Assembly: GCA_946803715.1 (NCBI GenBank)
Contig: CAMPET010000003.1
Coordinates: 74,934 to 95,298, forward strand
DNA length: 20,365 bases
Reading direction: 5' to 3'
Origin: Beroe ovata
Taxonomy: Eukaryota; Ctenophora; Nuda; Beroida; Beroidae
Of the stretch, positions 1-7,087 are shown one piece after another. The translations under genes were made by a program, and so were the position numbers. The notes under the pieces are model-generated. The model saw nothing but the letters and a program-made list of their open reading frames with translations, did not search any database and was not told the origin of the DNA. The number at the start of each line of letters is the position of its first letter. The first letter of the stretch is position 1.

Positions 1-235
1 TGTCTCTGTCTCTGTCGGCGTGACCTGTGTGTGCATGTCTGTGTGTGTGGGTCTGTCTGTGTGTGTTTGTGTGTGTGTGTGTGGGTCTGTGTCTGTGTCT
101 ATGTCTGTGTCTGTGTATACGTGTGTGTGTCTGTGAAGTGTGTATGCGTGTGTGTGTCTGTGTATGCAGGTGTGTACTGTGTATGTTTATGTATGTATGT
201 GTGTGTGTGTTTGTGTGTTTTTCTCTGTGTAATGT
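1..235. repeat. TG/TCTG-rich microsatellite
   Basis: Degenerate (TG)n with TCTG, TATG and TTTG interruptions. Both open frames through it read as Cys/Val-rich simple repeats and are not genes. It ends about 40 bp before the first visible exon of the RNF4-like gene, so it most likely sits in that gene's intron. Confidence 0.95.
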
Positions 236-274
236 CCATGTCTTTGCCTCTATGACTTATTGAAGAATCCCCAG

Positions 275-635
275 GCCAAATGGTGGTCCCTCTCTTGACA
301 ACTGCCCCACTGCTCCACCAGACACAACCCCCACCAGTGACACCTCTCTTTCCTGCCCGATATGTCTCGACACTAAAACTCAGGTGGAATTTGAACTAAA
401 TCATCTGCATATCGATGGCAAGTCGCGCGTATTATCTTGATTCTGATTTTACCATTTGTCCTTGATATGATTCTTCTTCCAGATACAAGCGTCAGCGAGG
501 AATTTGGTGTCCACAGTGTGTGGACACGTCTTCTGCAGCTACTGCATTCTACAGATAGTCCGATCATCTAAACAGTGCCCACAGTGCAGGAAAAAACTTA
601 CTTCGAAAAATGGTTGGCATAATCTTTACATATAG
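275..635 (+). CDS. RNF4: RNF4-like RING finger E3 ligase, C-terminal two exons
   Basis: Partial gene whose 5' exons lie left of the window. Exon 275-383 follows a CCCCAG acceptor and ends ACTCAG|gtgg; a 99 bp intron ends in a pyrimidine-rich TTCTTCTTCCAG; the last exon is 483-635 with stop TAG. Both sides are phase 0. The joined product carries a C3HC4 RING: CPIC in the first exon, then VCGHVFCSYC, then CPQCRKKL, ending WHNLYI. The spacing and the short tail closely resemble vertebrate RNF4 (STECGHVFC, CPTCRKK, ending YHPIYI), where the RING dimer and its very C-terminus act together in ubiquitin transfer onto SUMO-modified nuclear proteins. The SUMO-interaction motifs would be upstream and cannot be checked, so another small RNF4-like RING protein is possible. 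The first-exon start at 275 is the least certain boundary. Confidence 0.75.
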
Positions 636-1335
636 AGAAATATGCAGTCTTTGAGTTTGATGGATTCAAACATATCTTCACGCCATATTAGTGCAATCAA
701 ATGTTCGAATTAAGAATCGAAAACTCCTAGTCCTATAATACAGACTCGGATACAGTTTAAATTATTTTGTTTTCATTTTCATTTTTTTTCTTTTCATTAA
801 CCAAAAGTTTTAGAGCAAAACTTCAGGTTCAATTTATACAATACTATATTCAATTAGTGATGCTAATAGTAAGGCCATGAACAGTGTTTCTGTTTTTGTT
901 CAATGTTCAGTTCTACAAGTACATAGTACAATTCCTTCGCTATCAATATTGCATACTTATTGTAATCACTCGTAGTCGTACTAAATTCATCGCCCTAATT
1001 TTTTGAAAATTCTTATTTTAGTCTCTTTTTCGGTAGGATAGACATGAATCGACGTATTTTTAGGCGCTGATTCCGAATCACCCATTGTGATGTAGGGTAG
1101 AAATGTTTCCCTGGCGAGTTATGGGCGAAAAACTGATTTGGTCACGTGACCAGACATTTTTCCACTTAATAATAATCGCCCTCTAAATCGCCACTTAATC
1201 CACCCTCTGGTTAGGGTTTTGGTTACGTCACGTGATAGAACAAGGGCGATGGATCTAGTAAGACTACTAGTAAGACTTACTAAGACTATTAGTAAGACTT
1301 ACTAAATCAATGAAAATCCATCACCCTAATTTTAT
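636..1335. other. Intergenic, no gene seen
   Basis: AT-rich sequence after the RNF4-like stop, with no convincing ORF and no clear AATAAA. It holds a perfect GTCACGTGAC palindrome at 1141-1150, a TTACGTCACGTGA overlap of CRE-like and E-box motifs near 1223-1235, and a short AGTAAGACT tandem/palindromic patch at about 1258-1303. Confidence 0.6.
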
Positions 1336-1428
1336 TTGTAGGATTTCACCCTACCCTTGCTGGCGGGACTTTATCCCTGGCGGATTGAAAATCGCGCTCA
1401 CCGACGCGGGTAGTGTAAAATCCAACAA
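1336..1428 (+). mobile_element. Foldback (MITE-like) element, copy 1
   Basis: About 93 bp, starting TTGTAGGATTTCACCCTACC and ending in a degraded inverse of it (GGGTAGTGTAAAATCCAACAA). The middle contains TGGCGGGACTTTATCCC and a CGCGCTCACCGACG block shared with the copies at 1456, 11777 and 12336. There is no coding capacity, as expected for a non-autonomous element. No convincing target-site duplication is seen. Confidence 0.7.
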
Positions 1429-1455
1429 CAATCCGAGTGCATCAATCGATTGTAT

Positions 1456-1551
1456 TTGTAGGATTTCACCCTACCCTTGCAGTTGCTGGCGGGATTTTAT
1501 CCCTGGCAAATTGAAAATCGCGCGCACCGACGGTAGGGTAAAATCCTACAA
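1456..1551 (+). mobile_element. Foldback (MITE-like) element, copy 2
   Basis: 96 bp, same orientation as copy 1, with well-preserved ends: TTGTAGGATTTCACCCTACC at the left and GGTAGGGTAAAATCCTACAA at the right (19 of 20 bases complementary). It differs from copy 1 by a small AGT insertion after CCCTTGC. The 9-mer ATCAATCGA occurs at 1441-1449 and directly after the element at 1552-1560; this could be a target duplication with 6 bases lost or gained, or chance. Confidence 0.75.
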
Positions 1552-1574
1552 ATCAATCGACAAACACTGAGTTT

Positions 1575-1716
1575 GCCTGGCCATGGAGATGCTAGGTCCT
1601 TAGTCCTAGCCTCTATGACACGAAGCGGCGAGCTCGTCAGCGAGGTTAAATTAGCGACGCTTAAGCGACAAGCGTAATATAACTTAAACTATAAGCGGCG
1701 CGCGCGATACCCGATA
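1575..1716 (+). repeat. GC-rich companion repeat block, copy 1
   Basis: Begins GCCTGGCCATGGAGATGCTAGG, contains CGAAGCGGCGAGC and GTCAGCGAG, and ends near GCGGCGCGCGCG. The same landmarks in the same order recur at 12041-12176, and the last one again at 12967. Two of the three occurrences lie downstream of foldback copies, so this may be part of a larger composite element. Confidence 0.6.
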
Positions 1717-1728
1717 TAATTCAACATT

Positions 1729-2206
1729 ATAAACGGTGACTGGTGAGGTGTGAGGTGAAGTCAATTGAATCAAGTCTTTTCTTCAAGATCTCTATATAGT
1801 GTGGCCCTTGCTTCTCAAATTTGATTGTGTAAAGTAGTGCTGTGAAGTAGTGTTGTAAAGAAGTGTTATAAGTTTTAAATATAGTCTTTATTTATTCCCT
1901 TAAAATGACTTGACCCAAAGCCAGCAGCCACATAGTTCATTTTTCATAATTTCAGACTTTTCATGATCAAATTATGCTCTTTTTTCAGTTATTCATTGAC
2001 GTTCTGGGCTTTTCAAATTGAGGTTGTTGGTCATCGAAATAATATTCTGATGATTGATGATTGAATATTATGTCATATTGTCAAGTTGAACCACATCAGT
2101 TTTTTTCTTTATTCCTGAAAGATGGTTTTAAAATGATTCAGATATTCAATCAAATTTTTCATTTAATTCTGATCATTCATGTAAATCTCCCAGTTAAGAA
2201 CATATT
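1729..2206. other. Intergenic, upstream of the CGRRF1-like gene
   Basis: No ORF of interest and no recognisable TATA box. It should hold the promoter and 5' UTR of the gene starting at 2207. A possible 3' splice site (GTTACCTACAG) overlaps the first codons of that gene at about 2209-2219, so an upstream non-coding or coding exon cannot be excluded. Confidence 0.5.
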
Positions 2207-3040
2207 ATGTTACCTACAGGATCTCTCCAGAATTTATTGTACTCTGAAAACTACCTGTACATTTATGCAATCATTGCATTGTTTTACATCATTTCTGTTT
2301 TTATCTTGAAGCTGCTGTTTAAGCATCAAGCAGATAATGCTCGATCTCCTGTGACAATAAGCTATGTGAAGCCATCTCTTACATTCAGAAAAACAGAAAT
2401 TCCATTCCAGTTGAATCTTGTCAATGGGACAATTAACAATGTAATCAAAATTATTCTCAAGTGCAGTGCACCCTGTCAGATATGCTATTTTTGGGGGGTC
2501 AAAACTAATATACTTGCATACGTCAGTTTATCAAAGAACAAAGTGCCTTCAGGAAACATTAATGATGAACTGAATAGCAACAGTATGAAGGTTGAGAAAC
2601 GAGGGAGATTTGATATTGGTGAATATGAATTGGTTTTAGATTCAAGTGAATTTGATTTTGGTCCTGTCCCAAGAAAAGTTGTTCCTCTGGTTATTCTTTG
2701 CTCTGTTCATGATAGGAACGAGTCATGTTTCAAGAAATTGCTATCTGTTTTCCACATAAAAGATACAATATGCAATGAATCTTCACATAGGCTCAATGAG
2801 ATGGTATTTGTCGTGAATGATTATGACAGCAGATCAACAAATTGTGGAAGTTGGCTTCCGCTACACAAATATTACAGCGATAATGATAGAAACATTTGTA
2901 TCATTTGTCAGGAGAACAGTGTTTCTCACATGTTGCTTCCCTGTCGACATGCATGCCTGTGTAGTACCTGTTGTGATCTTATTGGAGATAGGTGCCCAAT
3001 GTGTAGATCACTTATCAGATCATTAGCAATTCTTAACTGA
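2207..3040 (+). CDS. CGRRF1: CGRRF1-like membrane RING finger E3 ligase
   Basis: 277 aa in a single exon. One membrane segment lies at residues ~17-34 (YAIIALFYIISVFIL). The central region matches vertebrate CGRRF1 landmarks: CYFWGVKTNIL resembles human CYWGCSVQKL, and DFGPVPRKVVPLVIL resembles DFGTVPRSRYPLVAL. The RING at ~229-272 has CIIC, LPCRHACLCSTC and CPMC, matching the CGRRF1 pattern LPCRHTCLC...CPMCR. CGRRF1 proteins are ER-anchored ubiquitin ligases linked to growth arrest and turnover of membrane or signalling substrates; substrates cannot be inferred here. The ATG at 2207 gives an N-terminus about as long as the human one before the membrane helix, but an acceptor-like CTACAG overlaps codons 3-5, so this start may be in-intron sequence with a spliced start upstream. 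The protein is somewhat shorter than human CGRRF1 in the linker before the RING. Confidence 0.85.
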   Translation: MLPTGSLQNLLYSENYLYIYAIIALFYIISVFILKLLFKHQADNARSPVTISYVKPSLTFRKTEIPFQLNLVNGTINNVIKIILKCSAPCQICYFWGVKTNILAYVSLSKNKVPSGNINDELNSNSMKVEKRGRFDIGEYELVLDSSEFDFGPVPRKVVPLVILCSVHDRNESCFKKLLSVFHIKDTICNESSHRLNEMVFVVNDYDSRSTNCGSWLPLHKYYSDNDRNICIICQENSVSHMLLPCRHACLCSTCCDLIGDRCPMCRSLIRSLAILN

Positions 3041-3112
3041 TTTTGTGTCACATTGTTGCTTATTGGACTGTGTGTTGAACTTTTCTTGAGGATAATGATT
3101 TAGGTTGTCTAG

Positions 3113-3118
3113 AATAAA
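3113..3118 (+). terminator. Polyadenylation signal AATAAA
   Basis: Canonical AATAAA 73 bp after the stop of the CGRRF1-like gene, followed by a T-rich stretch (TTTTCACATTGTTTATT). This places the end of that transcript at roughly 3130-3150. Confidence 0.65.
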
Positions 3119-3285
3119 AACAAATTTTCACATTGTTTATTCAATCTTTATTATAACTAGAACACCTGTTAAGTGGGCATGGTACACTAAATTTTAAATG
3201 CTGAATGAATTAGGACAATCAAATTAGTACAGCATCAAAATTGGTACGTCTCAAAACAAAGGAACAATGCACTTCCAATAAACAT

Positions 3286-3315
3286 GCACGTGCAACTCTT
3301 ACGTCGCCTAGCAAC
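3286..3315 (+). promoter_or_regulatory. E-box plus X-box-like composite site upstream of the CUSTOS-like gene
   Basis: The palindrome GCACGTGC (3286-3293) is followed by AACTCTTAC and then GTCGCCTAGCAAC (3303-3315). The latter fits the two half sites of an RFX X-box (GTNRCC and RGYAAC) with a 1 bp spacer. The block lies ~430 bp before the CUSTOS-like ATG, in the only intergenic space that can hold its promoter. An inverted relative sits at 6230-6267. Confidence 0.45.
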
Positions 3316-3745
3316 CCAAATTTCTCATACATTGCATAGTTAATTTTCGCAACCCTTTTCCCAACTTCTGACGCCGATAACAAAAAGTTTAATGCGTTGT
3401 TTTGTCAGCACACACTATGCAAATTGGAACCAAAGTCAAACAACGGGGCAAGCATCATGTCAAAGTGCCAATCAGAAGAAATGTCTGATTTGTTTCAAGT
3501 GCTCCTTCATAAAATAAACATTTCAGAGCATAGTAGAGTTTGACGTCCAGTCACTCTCAATACCTCAATAGATAGGAAAATGCATCTTTGTGCTGTTTCC
3601 ATTTACGTTGCATTGTTGTTCGGGTTCCCGATATGGCTCATTGGCTCAATGGGTACTGGGTAGTGTATCACGTCCTATTGACGGGTTTTCTAGTTGGGAA
3701 TGTTTTCATAGGGTCCTATCATGTGAATTGTGACATCAAAGAACC
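3316..3745. other. Presumed promoter/5' UTR of the CUSTOS-like gene
   Basis: No ORF. AT-rich to mixed sequence between the composite site above and the ATG at 3746. No TATA box is obvious at a useful distance. Confidence 0.4.
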
Positions 3746-4246
3746 ATGGAAGATGTAATTGTCGATTTCAGCGATTCTGAATCAGAAAAAGAGGATGAGG
3801 CATTGAGAGCTTGTTGTGAGGAGAGCGAGCAAATGATTTTATATCACAAAAATGAACTGCATTCAATTTCGAACTCAATCCACAAGTCAGATCAAAGGCA
3901 TCATATCTTTGACCTCAAAATAGACCCTTCTACTAGAGATTTCCTTGCCAAGAAACTTAGTGTTTTTCTGGATGACTGTTTGGATCAGACTGACGCAGGG
4001 GAAACTGATCAATCAGAGCAATGTTACATGAAAATAACTGACATTCAGGGTGATATAAGGGAGAGGAAAAGGAGGTTCAAGTTGACATCTGAATCAAGGT
4101 TACAGTTTGATGACAACTTATACACTGACAATTACTGCGCTGGTGTCAAACGAAAACCAATTCCATTGCATGATCCAGATTTGGGCAAACTCAATGCAGC
4201 TATTCCTCCAGATAAAGACATAACAAGAATACTTAAACGTATTTGA
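3746..4246 (+). CDS. CUSTOS: CUSTOS-like protein (C12orf43 family)
   Basis: 166 aa, single exon. The start lies in a strong Kozak context (GAACCATGG). The N-terminus is acidic (SDSESEKEDEALRACCEESE), matching the SDSES...ELERCREA opening of vertebrate CUSTOS. The middle motif STRDFLAKKLSVFLDDCL resembles the family segment TPEFRAHVAKKLGALLDSF, and ERKRRFKL is a basic, nuclear-type stretch. The tail (KLNAAIPPDKDITRILKRI) shows nothing I recognise. Vertebrate CUSTOS is a nuclear-envelope or nuclear protein reported to modulate canonical Wnt signalling in embryos. This copy is shorter than the human protein (~260 aa) and lacks the long lysine-rich tail. Assignment rests on two motifs in the right order and spacing, so it is moderately confident; otherwise call it a conserved acidic nuclear protein. 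Confidence 0.6.
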   Translation: MEDVIVDFSDSESEKEDEALRACCEESEQMILYHKNELHSISNSIHKSDQRHHIFDLKIDPSTRDFLAKKLSVFLDDCLDQTDAGETDQSEQCYMKITDIQGDIRERKRRFKLTSESRLQFDDNLYTDNYCAGVKRKPIPLHDPDLGKLNAAIPPDKDITRILKRI

Positions 4247-4271
4247 TTTTCATGTTGCAAAGCTTCTTTCG

Positions 4272-4332
4272 AAATCCGATTTGATTTCTCTTCTTTCACT
4301 TTAAGTGAAGGAAAAGAAATCAAATCGGATTT
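4272..4332 (+). repeat. 61 nt near-perfect hairpin after the CUSTOS-like stop
   Basis: Outer arms AAATCCGATTTGATTTCT and AGAAATCAAATCGGATTT pair perfectly over 18 bp. The inner arms TTCACTT and AAGTGAA also pair, with a mostly paired 5 nt stretch between, leaving almost no loop. It begins 25 nt after the stop codon, so it is probably in the 3' UTR. It could be a tiny inverted-repeat element or a structured UTR element. Confidence 0.8.
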
Positions 4333-5141
4333 ACTCAAGCATTTATTGAGTCTAGAAATTTGTTTGATTGTCTTATCTCTATTCAACCATCTTGATTGTA
4401 CCGTGAACTTTAGGTGAATCTGCTTGGTAGTTGACGAATTTATAATTCCAGATACTGTTACCAGGGTTATTACTTGAAAATTACTTGAATGAATCCATCT
4501 CTGGAGGTAAGGCGGAAAGTTGAGAAATCTACAAGATTTGAAAGAAATTCACATGCTGTGGGGAACCTATCGTCAGCTCTTATCACCCGATGAAGAGGTA
4601 CAGTTTCTGCTTTGTCCTTTATTCGTTTCGCAAGCTATCTTGAGAATTCTCTCATAAACCCTGGCACAGTTCCAATCTTACACATTATATCTTACACAAT
4701 CTTACACATTATATTAGTTATCATATCGCTTTAAGTAAACAAAATACATAGATAGGCAATTAATTTGTCAAATTTCTGTATGAGAGTAATGGAGTCGAGA
4801 GATTTGATGCCAGGTATCACTGTAGTTTCGCTTTCACTGCACGAAATTCTGAAAGAGTCGGTGGTATGAGATGATTTGCAATATCATCGAGCGTCAGGCA
4901 GTGATTTGATTGAGTTCACTGGCTGTGTACCTACACATTAGTTATCATATCACTTCAACTACACAAATGCAGAGTTCCTTCAATTTTGTTCGTGTATGAA
5001 ACAAGAAAAACACGCCTGAATAATAGATATTTTATTGGTGTCATCCAGAGGATTCTGGGGCAAATCCTCTCCTGATAACGAAGTGCCAATTTCTGAAGAA
5101 TCGTTCAATCTCATTCCAGAAAGAATCATAAGTGGCGCCAT
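4333..5141. other. Intergenic, no gene seen
   Basis: AT-rich, no supported ORF. It contains a repeated phrase CACATTA(TA)TTAGTTATCATATC (about 4712-4730 and 4934-4951) and one copy of a dispersed repeat (4824-4878). Confidence 0.5.
4824..4878 (+). repeat. Dispersed ~55 bp repeat, copy 1
   Basis: TTTCGCTTTCACTGCACGAA ... GGTATGAGATGATTTG matches 8964-9021 (TTTCACTTTCACTGCACAAA ... GGTATGATATGATTTG) at roughly 80% by eye, in the same orientation and about 4.1 kb apart. Confidence 0.6.
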
Positions 5142-5573
5142 CTATATTATAATCTCGCAAATCCTGCCTGTACCTATCATGTATCTTTGTAACGGCGTGC
5201 ATATTTGCCGTGTAAGGTACTATATGGTCGTTAGGCAGATATGTGAGAAGGTTGCACGTGCAGAAAGTAGTAGCCTGTAGGCTTGGAAGAGGTCATTTCT
5301 CATTGTGTTTTGATTACGTTGCTCTTTCTGTTGATAGGGAAGAGAAGAGTTGCACGTGCAGTTTAATGCGCGCGCAATGACACTCAGTCCTCGGGTAAAT
5401 TGTTTCTGCTTGCACTGGATCATCGCACACACTGGATGACGTGTTGCTGTGATCGTTTTTGATTTGGAATTTAGATTTCAATTTCAGCTGCATTCAACAT
5501 GTTTCACAATAGCTTGGCCGGGTGGCGGGTATGTATCCGATTCAACGGGCTACTCCTCGACGGGCTCCCTAGT
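5142..5573 (+). repeat. Tandem duplication, unit A (~447 bp period)
   Basis: Begins CTATATTATAATCTCGCAAA and runs to CTCCCTAGT. It is repeated as unit B at 5574, with roughly 10-15% divergence and small indels. Inside are GCACGTGC at 5254 and 5350 and TGCGCGCGCA at 5365. Short ORFs ending ARAESSSL and ARAKSSSL occur in the two units, but they are of different lengths with no family resemblance, so I regard the repeat as non-coding. Confidence 0.85.
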
Positions 5574-6022
5574 CTATATAATGAACTCGCAAATTCTGTT
5601 TGTATCATGTATCATGTATCATGTATCATCTACCTTTGTCACGGTGTGTATTTTTGCCTGGGGTTGCTATATGGTCGTTAGACAGAGATGTGAGAAGATT
5701 GCACGTGCAAAAAGTAGTAGCCTGTAGAGTGTAGGCTGGGAAGAGGTCATTTCTCATTTTGCTGTTTTGATTACGTTGCTATCTCTGTTGATGGGGAAGA
5801 GAAGAGTTGCACGTGCAGTTTAATGCGCGCGCAATGACATTTACTCCTCGGGCAAATAGTTTCTGTTTTGCACTGAATCATCGCACACACTGGATGACGT
5901 GTTGCTGTGATCGTTTTTGATCTGAAATGTAGATTTCAATTTCAGCTACATTCAGCATTTTTCACAATAACTTGGCCGGTATGTATCCGATTCAACAGGC
6001 TACTACTCGACGGGCTCCCTAG
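5574..6022 (+). repeat. Tandem duplication, unit B, followed by a third-unit stub
   Basis: Second copy of the unit at 5142. It carries an expanded ATGTATC run at about 5607-5628, GCACGTGC at 5701 and 5809, and TGCGCGCGCA at 5824. It ends with the same GGGCTCCCTAGT. What follows (CTATGTTATAATCGAG, from 6023) restarts the unit for about 15 bp and then diverges, so the array was probably longer. Confidence 0.85.
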
Positions 6023-6564
6023 TCTATGTTATAATCGAGAGGTACTTTAAGAGAAGCAAAACGGCAAATCAAAATTTGGCTACAGATGGAGTTGGTGAGC
6101 CGCGATTGGTAGAAAAAAGGAAGATCTAACTAACATTTAGATCCCGGATTTTTGATTCAGGCCTTAGTTTTTTATTATTGGCATCGAAAGTTGGGTGTAA
6201 CAAAAATTCGTTTAATGTTGAATTAGTATGCGCGCGCGTTGCTAAGCGAAAGGAGAGTTGCACGTGCATATGATGCGTAATAAACGCGCGCGGCTCTTTC
6301 ACGTTGATTTTGTTGTTTCTTTGTTTGGCAACGTTCCAATTATGATGACCATCTCATCTACGCACATGATAAGAATTTGGGAAGACGGCTGATATAAATG
6401 GCTTCCATTTGATGCCACTATTTTTTCACGTAACGTAACACGTGTATGTGTTGAGAAAAATCAAAAAAAAACTGTATCACTCGCAAAAGTGTATGGCACC
6501 AAACCAACGGGTATCTTATAATAAAGACCGGCCATGAATTACATGATGTTTCACCAGGTGAAGC
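6023..6564. other. Intergenic, no gene seen
   Basis: No supported ORF. At 6230-6267 a block GCGCGCGCGTTGCTAAG...AGAGTTGCACGTGC is the inverse of the E-box plus X-box arrangement at 3286-3315, and it also resembles part of the tandem unit just upstream. Confidence 0.5.
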
Positions 6565-6569
6565 CGACA

Positions 6570-6646
6570 TTTTTGGCGCGGGCGCCAAATGCATTTTTGT
6601 CAATCGCCTACGCGCCAAATAGGAATTATAAAGCGCGCTGTCCAAT
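6570..6646. promoter_or_regulatory. Orphan promoter-like cluster: three E2F-type sites, TATA, CCAAT
   Basis: TTTTTGGCGCGGGCGCCAAA (6570-6589) contains two opposed E2F-type sites, and CGCGCCAAA at 6611-6619 is a third. TATAAAG lies at 6627-6633 and CCAAT at 6642-6646. No supported ORF starts nearby on either strand, so the target, if any, is unknown. Confidence 0.4.
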
Positions 6647-6718
6647 ACCGTGGGAATCGAAATATCCCACGGTGTGTCGTTTAGCATAGTATAGTTTGGC
6701 AAGTATAGGAACTATACT
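6647..6718. repeat. Two adjacent short inverted repeats
   Basis: ACCGTGGGA (6647-6655) and TCCCACGGT (6665-6673) are perfect 9 bp arms around a 9 bp spacer. AGTATAGTT (6688-6696) and AACTATACT (6710-6718) are perfect 9 bp arms around 13 bp. Either could form a small stem-loop. No known RNA gene is recognised. Confidence 0.6.
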
Positions 6719-6999
6719 AATTGCTGCTTTCTCCAGGAGCCTGCAAGTGCCCTTGATTATTCGAGGTGTCTGTATATGTTTGTTACTCGAGACTGTGGTA
6801 TAGATTTCATATTCAATGCATATCATAAAGAATTCATAAAATGGAACATAAAAATAAGAGAATCTGAGAACAGAATTTCAAATTTGAGAACATAATATAG
6901 GTAAATACGTACGTACGCTAACTAAAGTAGTATACAAATATAGCAGAACGTGGTCAAATTTACAAGTTTATAGCTGAAGTGTCGTTGGATGATACGAAT

Positions 7000-7043
7000 G
7001 GCAAGTAAATTTACAAAGTCCAGACTTCGTAAATTAACTTGCC
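7000..7043. repeat. 44 nt inverted repeat downstream of the ETGG gene
   Basis: Arms GGCAAGTAAATTTACAAAGTC and its inverse (GACTTCGTAAATTAACTTGCC) match at 19 of 21 positions with a 2 nt spacer. It lies 45 nt past the stop of the minus-strand ETGG-repeat gene, so it is likely in that 3' UTR. Confidence 0.75.
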
Positions 7044-7087
7044 AGTGGATATAGAACTAGGAGTGTTCTCACGGGAGGCAAGCATTT

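Noticed and set aside
27-263. Two Cys/Val-rich ORFs at the left edge
   Set aside because: They are translations of a TG microsatellite.
5035-5727. Paired ORFs ending ARAxSSSL in the tandem units
   Set aside because: Upstream parts differ, starts are not comparable, and the similarity is simply that of the duplicated DNA.
6647-6673. Paired Notch/CSL sites (CGTGGGAA)
   Set aside because: The arms form a palindrome but the spacing is too short for the known paired-site arrangement and one arm departs from consensus.
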